From positions 3,809,501 through 3,873,500 of the forward strand of contig CP081303.1 in assembly GCA_019720755.1 (NCBI GenBank): DNA of 64,000 bases, read 5' to 3'. The number at the start of each line of letters is the position of its first letter. Positions within the stretch are counted from its first letter, which is position 1. The position numbers were made by a program, and so were the translations under genes. This document shows, piece after piece, positions 1 to 9,114 of this stretch. Below the pieces are notes generated by a model. The model worked only from the letters and a program-made list of their open reading frames with translations. It did not search any database and had not been told where the DNA came from. Source of the stretch: Prolixibacteraceae bacterium (GTDB lineage Bacteria; Bacteroidota; Bacteroidia; Bacteroidales; Prolixibacteraceae).

Positions 1-1193
1 TTGTTGATAATATTGAGAGCATACTATGTATGGGGGGCTTTAAAAAGGTTAATAAAATTTTAATTGGTGGAAAAGAAAGATCAGACTCTTCTCTTGCAGC
101 GATTAATGCATGTGAAAATGAAGATTCAAACCTTATTTTTCATGATGCAGTAAGACCTTTACTAAATTCACAAATAATAAACGACGTTATTGCTGCCCTC
201 GACAATTATAATGCAGTCGATGTTGTGATACCATGTAGCGATACGATTGTGGAAGTGGACAATGAAAAATTCATATCTAACATTCCTAATCGAAATAAAC
301 TAAGAAAAGGGCAAACACCTCAAGGATTCAAGTGCTCTACAATTAGAGAGGCATATGAAATAGGATTAAAAGACCCAAAATTTATTGCCACTGATGATTG
401 TGGTATCGTTAATAAATATCTTCCGAATGAGAAGATCGCAGTGGTTTCCGGATCAATTTCAAACCATAAATTAACATACAAAGAAGATTTGTTTCTTTTG
501 GATAAACTTTTTCAGTTAAAGTCCATTACTGGAATAGATGTATCTGATCTAAAAGATCTTAAAGGTAAAGTTATATGTGTTTTTGGTGGAAGTTATGGAA
601 TTGGTGCTGAAATAGTTAAAGAAGCTAAAGAACATGGAGCAATCACTTATCAATTTAGCAGAAAATCTAATGGAGTAAATATAAAGAACTTTGATGCTGT
701 AGAAAGATCACTTGAAGAGGTATTTAATAAGGAGGGAAGAATTGATGCAGTGATTAATTGTGCTGCACTTTTAAGAAGAATTCCTATTAGTGAAATGGCT
801 ATAGAAGATATGAAAGAGATTGTAGATGTAAATTTGATAGGAGCATTAAATATCGCAAAATCATCATTCAAATTTTTAAAACAATCCAAAGGAGTACTAC
901 TTCTTTTTACTTCAAGCAGTTACACTCTTGGGCGAAAATTATATTCCGTTTATTCATCAACAAAATGTGCGAATGTCAATTTAATGCAAGCTTTAGCTGA
1001 AGAGTGGGCTGATCATAAAATAAGAGTTAATTCAATTAATCCAGAGAGAACTGCAACCCCAATGAGGAAACTTAATTTTGGCAATGAGGACCCTGATAGT
1101 TTGTTGTCTGCTAATAAAGTAGCAACTATCACATTAGGATGTATTATGTCAAAAATGTCAGGACAAGTCATTGATGTAAAACTAGATAGATAA
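1..1193 (+). CDS. bcs1: CDP-ribitol pyrophosphorylase / ribulose-5-phosphate reductase fusion, 5' partial
   Basis: The frame is open from base 3 to the stop and runs off the left edge, so the start lies outside the window; the internal ATG at 30 is not the real start. The first part is an IspD/TarI-like nucleotidyltransferase (HDAVRP and TPQGF motifs). The second is a short-chain dehydrogenase with a glycine-rich loop (GGSYGIG, about 583-603) and YxxxK (YSSTK, about 949-963). This order is that of Haemophilus Bcs1, which reduces ribulose 5-phosphate and makes CDP-ribitol. The INPERTATPMR stretch near the C-terminus fits that subgroup as I remember it. The stop abuts the ATG of the next gene, a polyol-phosphate transferase, so the pair probably adds ribitol phosphate to a surface glycan. 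Substrate specificity is inferred. Confidence 0.78.
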   Translation, partial: VDNIESILCMGGFKKVNKILIGGKERSDSSLAAINACENEDSNLIFHDAVRPLLNSQIINDVIAALDNYNAVDVVIPCSDTIVEVDNEKFISNIPNRNKLRKGQTPQGFKCSTIREAYEIGLKDPKFIATDDCGIVNKYLPNEKIAVVSGSISNHKLTYKEDLFLLDKLFQLKSITGIDVSDLKDLKGKVICVFGGSYGIGAEIVKEAKEHGAITYQFSRKSNGVNIKNFDAVERSLEEVFNKEGRIDAVINCAALLRRIPISEMAIEDMKEIVDVNLIGALNIAKSSFKFLKQSKGVLLLFTSSSYTLGRKLYSVYSSTKCANVNLMQALAEEWADHKIRVNSINPERTATPMRKLNFGNEDPDSLLSANKVATITLGCIMSKMSGQVIDVKLDR

Positions 1194-2375
1194 ATGGCAT
1201 TATTTAAACTCTTTAAAAAAGCATCACGAATCTTATTATCTAAGGTTTATTCTTACATTCCAAAAAAAGAAAATATTTGGTTATTTGGTAGTGGAGGAAC
1301 TTTTTGTGATAATTCAAAATACCTTTATTTATACATCATTAACAATCACAAATCAATTAATGCTATTTGGATTGCTAAAAATAGAGATGAATTAAAAATT
1401 TTAAAAGAAAAAGGTTACAAAGCATATCATAAATATAGTTGTCAAGGGATACTCTCTCAATTAATTGCAGATAAAGTATTCTACAGTAATTATATCAGAG
1501 ATTTTTGGTGGATATTAATAATTGGCTCAACCAAGGTTAACTTATGGCATGGTATTGGTGTCAAAAGAATTGAATTTAATCTAAAAGATGGACCTATAGC
1601 TCATATATTTAATGGTTCATTAAAGAGTAAAATAATGTATTATCCTCACTATGTAAAGCCTGATTATATGTTATCTTCTTCTGAATATATCTCTACTAAT
1701 GTTTTTAAAGATGCATTTCGTTTAGAAGATAATCAACTATTAAATTATGGATATCCTAGATGTGAATACCTACTTTCACCAGAGAAATTTAACAATAAAC
1801 TATCAACTAAGATACTGTCGAATAGGGAAATAATTAAAAAGTATAGACATACTTATTTATACGTTCCAACATGGCGATCAACAAATAAAAACTTTTTCTC
1901 TGAAATTTTTTATGATCTAGATTTGTTAAATGAAGTATGCAAAAAGAACAATGACTTTTTCTGTATTAAATTGCATTTCAACACACCAGGAATTGAAGAA
2001 CTAGCACAGAAAGACTTTTCTAATTTATTATTCTTAGATAGGAAAACAGATCTCTATGAATATTTAGATCTTTTTAGTTGTATTATCACAGACTATTCAT
2101 CTATATATTATGATTTCATAATACAGAAAAATAAAAAGGCGATTCTTTTTCCTTTTGACTATTCAGAGTATTTACAGAATGAACAGTCTCCGATCATCCC
2201 TTATTATGAATCTATTTCAGGAAGTGTGGTACATTCATTTAAAGAGCTTACTGTCCTTCTAGAAGATTATGATAAAATAGAATTTGTTAGCCCAGATATA
2301 GCAAAGATTTTTTGGGGGGAAGTTGACAAAAAAAGTTGTTCTCGCATTGTTTCTAAGATGGTAAAAAAAGATTGA
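1194..2375 (+). CDS. CDP-glycerol/CDP-ribitol polyol-phosphotransferase (TagF/TagB family)
   Basis: A 393-residue protein of the CDP-glycerol glycerophosphotransferase family (PF04464). The visible family signatures are NLWHGIGVKRIEF in the middle and a C-terminal TDYSSIYYDF block (about residue 300), both usual in these GT-B-like enzymes. They move a polyol phosphate from its CDP carrier to a growing polymer. The start codon follows directly on the stop of the CDP-ribitol synthase, so ribitol phosphate is the likely donor. The first residues are basic and amphipathic (LFKLFKKASRILL), suggesting membrane association at the inner leaflet. The gene is very AT-rich, as is its neighbour, which suits a transferred surface-glycan cassette. 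The acceptor cannot be read from sequence. Confidence 0.82.
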   Translation: MALFKLFKKASRILLSKVYSYIPKKENIWLFGSGGTFCDNSKYLYLYIINNHKSINAIWIAKNRDELKILKEKGYKAYHKYSCQGILSQLIADKVFYSNYIRDFWWILIIGSTKVNLWHGIGVKRIEFNLKDGPIAHIFNGSLKSKIMYYPHYVKPDYMLSSSEYISTNVFKDAFRLEDNQLLNYGYPRCEYLLSPEKFNNKLSTKILSNREIIKKYRHTYLYVPTWRSTNKNFFSEIFYDLDLLNEVCKKNNDFFCIKLHFNTPGIEELAQKDFSNLLFLDRKTDLYEYLDLFSCIITDYSSIYYDFIIQKNKKAILFPFDYSEYLQNEQSPIIPYYESISGSVVHSFKELTVLLEDYDKIEFVSPDIAKIFWGEVDKKSCSRIVSKMVKKD

Positions 2376-2757
2376 CAATGGTAATTTAAACAACAAAGAG
2401 GTTATTTCACTTTTGTTAAATCTAAACAAGTTTATCCATACTGCTTTCTTAAATTGATGACATCAGTTTATGTAAAACCTAATCTAAAATCTATGACAAT
2501 CTTTTTATTCCTTAGTATATTCTGTCCATAAAAATTGATTAGTGTGGCAATAAACATTCTGGTATCGTATATTATCAGTTGTTGTTTATTATCTAGGTTC
2601 TAAATTGTTAATTAAGAACCTAGATATAGTGTAATATTATACATAGAAGTTTGGATTCTCTGTCTTTGATATTTTTTTCTTATTGTGAAAGGTCTTAAAT
2701 TATATGTATTTTTATCAAAAATAGAGTCCCTATACTTTAATTGAGGATATTAAATTT
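2376..2757. other. AT-rich intergenic region with an 11-bp inverted repeat
   Basis: No gene is visible in these 382 bases between the ribitol-phosphate pair and the dideoxysugar operon. One inverted repeat stands out: ATCTAGGTTCT at 2591-2601 and its complement at 2615-2625 with a 13-base loop. No T-run follows it, so it is a poor terminator and could be an operator. I could not find a clear TAnnTTTG element directly before the next gene. Confidence 0.4.
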
Positions 2758-4089
2758 ATGACATTGAGCAAAGAGTCTAAATTAAGAGAAGAGATACTTC
2801 AAAAAGTTGAAGAATATTACAATGAAGTCCACAAGAATCGCAATAATTTTGTTCCTGGGAAGACCCAAGTAAGTTTTGCGGGGCGTGTTTATGATGAAAA
2901 AGAGATGGTTCATTTGGTTGATTCATCTTTAGACTTTTGGTTGACAGCAGGAAGGTATGCTGATGAGTTCGAAAAACGTTTTGCATTATGGATGAAACAA
3001 AAGTACTGTGCACTAGTAAATTCTGGTTCGAGTGCAAACCTTGTAGCTTTTTCTGCTCTTACTTCTCCTAAACTAAAATCAAAGCGCTTGATGCCCGGAG
3101 ATGAGGTGATTACCGTTGCAGCAGGATTTCCTACTACTGTAAATCCTATTGTTCAATATGGTCTTATTCCTGTCTTTGTTGATATTGATGTAGAAACTTG
3201 TAATATTGATACTACTTTGTTAGATCAAGCTTTATCCGATAAGACAAAGGCGGTTATGCTTGCTCACACATTAGGAAACCCTTTTGATTTAGATACTGTT
3301 AGTAAGTTCTGTAGAAAGAACAATCTATTCCTTATTGAAGACTGTTGTGATGCCGTCGGATCTACCTATAATGGCAAGATGGTTGGTACTTTTGGTGACT
3401 TGGCAACTGTTAGCTTCTATCCTGCGCACCATATTACGATGGGAGAAGGAGGTGCTGTTCTTACCAATAGTGGTATGTTACACCGTAACGTTCTCTCTTT
3501 TAGAGATTGGGGAAGAGACTGCTTCTGTGGACCTGGGACGGACAACACCTGTGGTCATCGATTTGATTTTCAGTTTGGAACCCTTCCCCAGGGCTATGAT
3601 CATAAATATGTGTACAGCCATATTGGTTATAATCTAAAGGTGTCTGATATGCAGGCTTCTATTGGTGTTGCCCAACTTGATAAATTGCCTTCATTTATTG
3701 AATCACGCAAACAAAACTTTGAAATATTAAAAGAGGAGTTATCTAAATATACCGATTATCTTATTCTACCTGTAGCAACTCCAAAGTCTGATCCTAGTTG
3801 GTTTGGTTTTATGTTCTCAATAAAAGAGAATGATCATTTTAATCGCCTAGATCTAGTAGAGCATTTAGAGGATGATAAAATCCTTACAAGACAACTATTC
3901 GCTGGAAATTTAACGCGACAACCTGCTTATAAAGAGGTTAATTATAGAATAGTTGGGGAACTAAAGAATACAGATTACGTCATGCGTAATGGTATATTTA
4001 TTGGGGTTTATCCTGGTATAGACTCGCAACGTATGAACCATATGAAAGACTCTTTTAAACGTTTCTTTCAAGATAGAGAGTTAATCTAA
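2758..4089 (+). CDS. rfbH: CDP-4-dehydro-6-deoxyglucose 3-dehydrase (E1, RfbH/DdhC/AscC)
   Basis: A 443-residue DegT/DnrJ-type protein that uses PMP and an iron-sulfur cluster to remove the 3-hydroxyl of CDP-4-keto-6-deoxyglucose, the committed step to 3,6-dideoxyhexoses. Two hallmarks are visible. The PLP lysine of ordinary aminotransferases is replaced by histidine ([12 protein letters not shown], His224). The cluster ligands match the E1 pattern C-x57-C-x-C-x7-C exactly, at Cys197, Cys255, Cys257 and Cys265. The family-typical [17 protein letters not shown] block is also present. It is the first gene of a compact operon with rfbF and rfbG, which make its substrate. E1 needs an E3 flavo-iron-sulfur reductase, and none is in this window. 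Confidence 0.95.
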   Translation: MTLSKESKLREEILQKVEEYYNEVHKNRNNFVPGKTQVSFAGRVYDEKEMVHLVDSSLDFWLTAGRYADEFEKRFALWMKQKYCALVNSGSSANLVAFSALTSPKLKSKRLMPGDEVITVAAGFPTTVNPIVQYGLIPVFVDIDVETCNIDTTLLDQALSDKTKAVMLAHTLGNPFDLDTVSKFCRKNNLFLIEDCCDAVGSTYNGKMVGTFGDLATVSFYPAHHITMGEGGAVLTNSGMLHRNVLSFRDWGRDCFCGPGTDNTCGHRFDFQFGTLPQGYDHKYVYSHIGYNLKVSDMQASIGVAQLDKLPSFIESRKQNFEILKEELSKYTDYLILPVATPKSDPSWFGFMFSIKENDHFNRLDLVEHLEDDKILTRQLFAGNLTRQPAYKEVNYRIVGELKNTDYVMRNGIFIGVYPGIDSQRMNHMKDSFKRFFQDRELI

Positions 4090-4101
4090 CGATCAATATA
4101 T

Positions 4102-4875
4102 ATGAAAGCAGTTATTTTAGCTGGTGGGTTCGGTACTCGTCTTAGTGAGTCGACCCATCTCATCCCAAAACCAATGGTGGAGATTGGAGGAAAGCCGATC
4201 ATTTGGCATATCATGAAATCATACTCTTTTCATGGTATCAATGAGTTTATTGTGTGCTGTGGTTATAAAGGGTATGTCATTAAAGAGTGGTTTGCCAACT
4301 ATTACTTACACAATTCGGATGTAACTTTTGATTTGGCCAATAATAGCATGAAAGTGCATAACACCGAAGCCGAAGATTGGAAAGTGACTTTGATAGATAC
4401 GGGGCTTCATGCGATGACTGGTGCACGAATTCGTAAAGTTAAAGAGTATATAGGGAATGAACCTTTCTGCTTAACTTATGGTGATGGAGTTTCAGACGTT
4501 AATATTGAAGAGGTAATACGTTTTCACAGACAACATCGTAAAATTCTTACTGTCACTTCCTATAAACCACAGGGCAAGTTTGGGGCATTGGATATAGATG
4601 AGGAAGGAAATGTCTGTAACTTCCAAGAGAAACCACAGGGAGATAGTAGCTGGATAAATGCAGGATACTTTGTTTGTGAGCCTGAAGTCTTTGATTATAT
4701 AGGAGAAGGAGATGATGTGATTTTTGAACGTGCTCCCCTTGAAAATATCGCGAAAGATGGAAAAATGAGTGCATACAAACACGATGGTTTTTGGAAGCCA
4801 ATGGATATTTTAAGAGATAATATCGAATTAAATGAGTTGTGGGACAAAGGAGTTGCTCCTTGGAAAAAATGGTAA
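4102..4875 (+). CDS. rfbF: glucose-1-phosphate cytidylyltransferase
   Basis: A 257-residue nucleotidyltransferase of standard length, making CDP-glucose from CTP and glucose 1-phosphate. The N-terminal LAGGFGTRLSE nucleotide-binding loop is followed by PKPMVEIGGKPIIWHI, and the LTYGDGVSD metal-site region lies near residue 128. The C-terminal GFWKPMDILRDN stretch is typical of RfbF. It sits 12 bases after rfbH and 3 bases before rfbG, so the three form one operon and supply the first steps of a CDP-3,6-dideoxyhexose. Its start codon context (ATGAAAGCAG) needs no revision. The order rfbH-rfbF-rfbG differs from the classical Salmonella order rfbF-G-H. Confidence 0.95.
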   Translation: MKAVILAGGFGTRLSESTHLIPKPMVEIGGKPIIWHIMKSYSFHGINEFIVCCGYKGYVIKEWFANYYLHNSDVTFDLANNSMKVHNTEAEDWKVTLIDTGLHAMTGARIRKVKEYIGNEPFCLTYGDGVSDVNIEEVIRFHRQHRKILTVTSYKPQGKFGALDIDEEGNVCNFQEKPQGDSSWINAGYFVCEPEVFDYIGEGDDVIFERAPLENIAKDGKMSAYKHDGFWKPMDILRDNIELNELWDKGVAPWKKW

Positions 4876-4878
4876 TCT

Positions 4879-5949
4879 ATGATAAATTCATTTTGTGAAG
4901 ATTTCTATAAGGGTAAAACCGTTTTGGTAACTGGCCATACGGGTTTCAAAGGTGCATGGTTATCCATTGTTCTAATAAATCTAGGTGCCAAAGTGGTTGG
5001 ATATAGCTTAGATCCGGTAGATGAAAAATGTATTTTTAATTTATCCGGACTTAAGTCAAAAATGATCGATATTAGAGGAGATGTCCGAGATATTAATTTG
5101 CTAAATACGACTTTCGAAAAATACCAACCAGAGATTGTCTTTCATCTAGCAGCACAAGCCTTGGTTCGAGACTCTTATACTTCTCCTGTCGACACTTTTG
5201 ATGTTAATGTAATGGGAACTATTCATGTAATGGAAGCAATCCGTTCATCTAATAGTGTGCGAGTTTCTGTGCTTGTTACAACGGACAAGTGTTATGAAAA
5301 TAGAGAACATTTCTGGGGATATCGAGAAAATGATCCAATGGGAGGTCATGATCCATATTCTGCATCTAAAGGAGCTTGTGAAATTGCCATTCAGTCTTGG
5401 CGAAGGTCTTTCTTCGATAATCCCAACCAAAAGTCTATCTCTAGTGTAAGAGCTGGGAATGTTATCGGAGGAGGTGATTGGGCAAAAGATCGAATTATAC
5501 CAGATTGTGTAAATGCGATAGAGAATGGCAAACCTATTGAGATTCGATCGCCTAAATCTATTCGTCCATGGGAACATGTTTTAGAGCCTTTATCTGGCTA
5601 CCTTCTTTTAGCGTATAAGATGTGGGGCAATCCTCAAAAATATAGTGGTGCATGGAATTTTGGGCCAAACTTACAGTCTGTAGTTCCTGTTTGGGATATC
5701 GCATCAAAGGTTGTCCATTGTTTCGGGAAAGGGGAAGTAGTAGATATTTCAGACAGTCAACAGCCTCATGAAGCAAAATTACTAGCCTTAGATATATCAA
5801 AAACGTATTTTCTATTGGGTTGGAAACCATGTCTAGATATTGATCAAACCATACAAATGACCATTGATTGGTATAAAAGGTATCGTCATGAAGACCCATT
5901 TAGTCTTTGTACAGAACAGATAAACTATTATTTCAATGAAACTAAATAA
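4879..5949 (+). CDS. rfbG: CDP-glucose 4,6-dehydratase
   Basis: A 356-residue extended short-chain dehydrogenase that converts CDP-glucose to CDP-4-keto-6-deoxyglucose with bound NAD. The Rossmann loop TGHTGFKGAW is at about residue 18, the TTDKCYEN segment supplies the catalytic Thr-Asp-Lys region, and YSASK is the YxxxK pair. RPWEHVLEPLSGYL is a family signature. It starts 3 bases after rfbF and overlaps the next gene by 14 bases, implying translational coupling. It feeds RfbH, encoded two genes upstream. Confidence 0.95.
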   Translation: MINSFCEDFYKGKTVLVTGHTGFKGAWLSIVLINLGAKVVGYSLDPVDEKCIFNLSGLKSKMIDIRGDVRDINLLNTTFEKYQPEIVFHLAAQALVRDSYTSPVDTFDVNVMGTIHVMEAIRSSNSVRVSVLVTTDKCYENREHFWGYRENDPMGGHDPYSASKGACEIAIQSWRRSFFDNPNQKSISSVRAGNVIGGGDWAKDRIIPDCVNAIENGKPIEIRSPKSIRPWEHVLEPLSGYLLLAYKMWGNPQKYSGAWNFGPNLQSVVPVWDIASKVVHCFGKGEVVDISDSQQPHEAKLLALDISKTYFLLGWKPCLDIDQTIQMTIDWYKRYRHEDPFSLCTEQINYYFNETK

Positions 5950-6478
5950 AACGAGTATTGATGGTCTTCTCTTGATTGAAAACTTCCAAGCTGAAGACAA
6001 TAGAGGCGCTTTCGTTAAGACTTTTAATAGGGATGATTTTTCTAACAATTCATTGAATGTGGAATGGAAAGAGTCATACTTTTCTATATCACATAAAGGT
6101 ACAATAAGAGGAATGCACTTCCAAAATCCACCTCATGATCATGAGAAGCTTGTTTATGTTGCTAAAGGGGCGATCATAGATGTCGTTTTAGACTTAAGAT
6201 CTGATTCTAACACTTTCAGTCAGTACGAAATATTCGAGTTAAACGACCGGAACCGATACTCTTTATATATACCCAAGGGACTTGCTCATGGTTTTATGTC
6301 GTTAGAAGATGGCACTATAACTGTTTATAACGTTTCGACTGTGTATGCTCCAGAATCTGATAATGGTATATTGTATAACTCTTTTGGCTATGATTGGAAT
6401 GGTATTACGAAACCAATAATATCAGAAAGAGATTTGAAGTTCCAACCTTTCACTAAATTCAAATCCCCATTTCTATGA
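5936..6478 (+). CDS. RmlC-like CDP-sugar 3,5-epimerase (AscE-like)
   Basis: A 180-residue cupin of the dTDP-4-dehydrorhamnose 3,5-epimerase family. The catalytic histidine lies in TIRGMHFQ, followed by EKLVYVAKG and the IPKGLAHGF block. Because it is embedded in a CDP-3,6-dideoxyhexose operon rather than beside rmlA/B/D, its substrate is more likely CDP-3,6-dideoxy-4-ketoglucose, as for AscE in CDP-ascarylose synthesis, where it inverts C5. It overlaps the end of rfbG by 14 bases and its stop overlaps the next ATG by 4. The assignment to a CDP- rather than a dTDP-sugar rests on context alone. Confidence 0.82.
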   Translation: MKLNKTSIDGLLLIENFQAEDNRGAFVKTFNRDDFSNNSLNVEWKESYFSISHKGTIRGMHFQNPPHDHEKLVYVAKGAIIDVVLDLRSDSNTFSQYEIFELNDRNRYSLYIPKGLAHGFMSLEDGTITVYNVSTVYAPESDNGILYNSFGYDWNGITKPIISERDLKFQPFTKFKSPFL

Positions 6479-7359
6479 GAATCCTGATCACTGGAGCAAC
6501 TGGTTTTGTAGGCTCAAACCTAGCACGTTATTTTAATAGCTTAGATCACCAAGTAACTATAACTATTCGAGAGAACTCCTCATTAAAGAATATTGAGGAT
6601 ATAAAAGAAGACATATCCTACATATACTACGATGGTACGATAAAAAGTCTTAAGGATGGTCTAAATGAGAATAAAGTTGATTATGTTGTTCACCTGGCGT
6701 CTCTTTTTATTGCTGAACATAAGGAAACAGATGTAGACAATCTGATACAAAGTAATATACTCTTTGGTACACACTTACTAGAAGCAATGCGACTATGCAA
6801 TGTAAAAAAGATAATTAATACTGGTACCTCTTGGCAGTATTTTCATAAAGAGTCGTATAACCCTGTTTCTTTATATGCAGCAACCAAACAAAGCTTTAGT
6901 AATATTTTAAAATACTATGTCGAGGCAGAATATTTTTCTGCCATTGACCTTATATTATTCGATAGTTATGGAGAAAATGACACTAGAGGAAAACTTATTA
7001 ACCTACTTAATCAATTCGCAGAAGAGAACAGAGAACTAGATATGTCTGAGGGAGAACAAAGATTATTCTTTGTTCATATCGAAGATATTTGTTCTGCGTA
7101 TAAACAAGCTCTTATACATTTGGACACTATCAGATGCAATTACTCAGAATATGTCATTCGAGGTAATAAGGATTATTCATTAAAAGAATTAATTCAAATA
7201 TATGAAGAATGTTCCAATAAAAAAGTTCTAATTAATTGGGGAAAACGATCCTATCGTAGAAGAGAGGTTATGGAACCATACTATGGTGGTACTATTTTGC
7301 CTAGTTGGACCTGCAAGATAGATCTTAAGCAAGGTTTAGAACGACTTTACAAAAAGTAA
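6475..7359 (+). CDS. NAD-dependent epimerase/reductase, probably the CDP-dideoxyhexose 4-ketoreductase
   Basis: A 294-residue extended SDR with the N-terminal TGATGFVGSNLA nucleotide loop, NTGTSW as the catalytic Ser/Thr region and YAATK as YxxxK. Its length and layout resemble CDP-abequose synthase (RfbJ) and the AscF reductase, which reduce C4 of a CDP-3,6-dideoxy-4-ketohexose in the last step. ATG and the preceding TGA share four bases, so it is the last coupled gene of this operon. With a C5 epimerase directly upstream, CDP-ascarylose is the most economical product. Abequose or paratose would not need that epimerase. The final stereochemistry cannot be read from sequence. Confidence 0.75.
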   Translation: MRILITGATGFVGSNLARYFNSLDHQVTITIRENSSLKNIEDIKEDISYIYYDGTIKSLKDGLNENKVDYVVHLASLFIAEHKETDVDNLIQSNILFGTHLLEAMRLCNVKKIINTGTSWQYFHKESYNPVSLYAATKQSFSNILKYYVEAEYFSAIDLILFDSYGENDTRGKLINLLNQFAEENRELDMSEGEQRLFFVHIEDICSAYKQALIHLDTIRCNYSEYVIRGNKDYSLKELIQIYEECSNKKVLINWGKRSYRRREVMEPYYGGTILPSWTCKIDLKQGLERLYKK

Positions 7360-7637
7360 ATACAAATCATATTTACTTAACTTGATTATATATAACACTG
7401 TATTCTATAATATTATATTTGTAAAGCAAAAATTAATTGCTAATATTTATGTTCATCAATAGAAAATACTCTTTACATTATATATTAATTAGGTATAATG
7501 TCTTATAAATTAAATTCACCAACAAAATTAAGTAATATTTATAGTGTAATATTAATAGTGTAATTTTTATGAAAACTCTGACCTTAACAAGCAACTTTTG
7601 TAGAGCACCAATATTATACATAACAATTAAAGTATAA

Positions 7638-8735
7638 ATGGTGACTTACAACAATAAAGTGGATTACAATAGTATCGATAAAGAAAGTAATTGTAGTAGC
7701 ATTGAGGTTTCAGTCTTAATGTCAATATATGATGAAAATTATAATCAAGTTTCAGAAGCAGTTAAATCTATCTTAAATCAAACATTCGACAAAATTGAAT
7801 TTATTATAGTTCTTGATGACCCTCACAACTATGAAATAAAAAAGTATCTCTCAAGAATAAATGATAGTCGCATTATACTCATTGAAAATAAAGAAAATAT
7901 TGGACTTGCTCATAGTATGAATATTGCAATTAAGGCATCAAACGGACGTTATATTGCAAGAATGGATGCTGATGATATCTCTTTTCCTACTAGGCTCGCA
8001 CAACAATTCCAATATATGGAACAGAACAAGGATATCGGTATTCTAGGAACACAGATTAAAAAATTTGGAGACTCATCGCGTTATTGGCTTAATGTAACAG
8101 AACCTAAAGCTATTAAAGCCAAACTATTCTTTAAATGTTGTATTGCACACCCAACAGTAATGATACGTAAATCAATTTTGATAGATAGGAATCTACATTA
8201 TAACACGAGATTTAAGTCGTCTCAAGACTATAATCTGTGGAGTAGAGCTTCTCTTGATGTAAGTATCGCGAACCTTCCAGAAGTACTTCTTTTCTATAGG
8301 GTCCATAAGCAACAGATAACTCAAAGAAACAAAAAAGAACAACAAAAGTTTTTTGGTGAATCACAATTAGAATTGGTAAAAAATATTTTAGGATCAATTA
8401 CCGAAGAAGAAAAAAAGATCAGTGCATTGATATGGAAAGAAGAGAAAATAACAGACAAAAATGATATTGCTTCTTTTGAATCACTTATTCGAAATTTGAT
8501 CAAGCAGAATAGACACAAAAATATATATAATCTCATTGAATTTGAAGTTCCAATAGCGAACTTATTAGTAAAAAGAATTACTCCATTTAGAATTAAGAAT
8601 TATTTATTTCTCTTTAGAATAACAATGAAAAATGGTTTTTTCAATTTTATCCATAGAAAAAGCAAAAAAAAATTATTACGTTTCTCTATTAAACGAAAAT
8701 TCCGAAAAAATAATTTTCAAAATACTATACTATAG
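7638..8735 (+). CDS. family 2 glycosyltransferase
   Basis: A 365-residue GT-A glycosyltransferase. The donor-binding N-terminal domain starts with VSVLMSIYDENY, and the metal site is in YIARMDADDISFPTRL (DxDD-like, about residue 110), close to the AmsE/WbdN-type family 2 enzymes of exopolysaccharide loci. The C-terminal third is very lysine-rich and AT-rich, with a basic tail. It probably adds one sugar to the lipid-linked repeat unit at the inner face of the membrane. It stands 278 bases after the dideoxysugar operon. The exact sugar is unknown. Twenty or so residues precede the conserved core, so a slightly later start is possible. Confidence 0.85.
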   Translation: MVTYNNKVDYNSIDKESNCSSIEVSVLMSIYDENYNQVSEAVKSILNQTFDKIEFIIVLDDPHNYEIKKYLSRINDSRIILIENKENIGLAHSMNIAIKASNGRYIARMDADDISFPTRLAQQFQYMEQNKDIGILGTQIKKFGDSSRYWLNVTEPKAIKAKLFFKCCIAHPTVMIRKSILIDRNLHYNTRFKSSQDYNLWSRASLDVSIANLPEVLLFYRVHKQQITQRNKKEQQKFFGESQLELVKNILGSITEEEKKISALIWKEEKITDKNDIASFESLIRNLIKQNRHKNIYNLIEFEVPIANLLVKRITPFRIKNYLFLFRITMKNGFFNFIHRKSKKKLLRFSIKRKFRKNNFQNTIL

Positions 8736-9114
8736 AGGATCACTATTATAATAAAACTAGGGAGAAGTCTTTTAATAAAATGTGGAAATGGGAATCATTT
8801 GTTAAACAATCACTCTGTATAAAATAGGATTAGACCGACAACTAGTTTTGTCGTAAGAGTTCTCTTGAACACAGATTTTTAAACGAATAAATAGATACAA
8901 GACTAGCTCAATATGACCAACTTATTCATAAATAATATCAATCAAGAATAATTATACAACACAATATGCAAGTAGTCGAACAGATTCTACCATTCTGATT
9001 TTCAAACAAATATTAATCCAATAATTTCTTATATTTGCAATCAAAAGTTGATTCCTTTTGTTACTCTTTATAATACAAGAAAGTCTTCTTAAAAAAATCA
9101 AACTTTAATCGCAA
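8736..9114. other. intergenic region between two glycosyltransferase genes
   Basis: These 379 bases are AT-rich, and I see no gene or RNA in them. The only recognisable element is the TATATTTG -7 box near the right end (given separately). The stretch may hold the decayed end of an earlier gene, but no frame gives a recognisable protein. Confidence 0.4.
9030..9037 (+). promoter_or_regulatory. -7 promoter element TATATTTG for the family 4 glycosyltransferase
   Basis: This is an exact match to the Bacteroidota TAnnTTTG element, 77 bases before the start codon. I see no clear -33 TTG at the usual spacing. Confidence 0.5.

Noticed and set aside
4492-4801. Minus-strand frames inside rfbF
   Set aside because: They are shadows of a well-recognised gene; the residue patterns are not protein-like.
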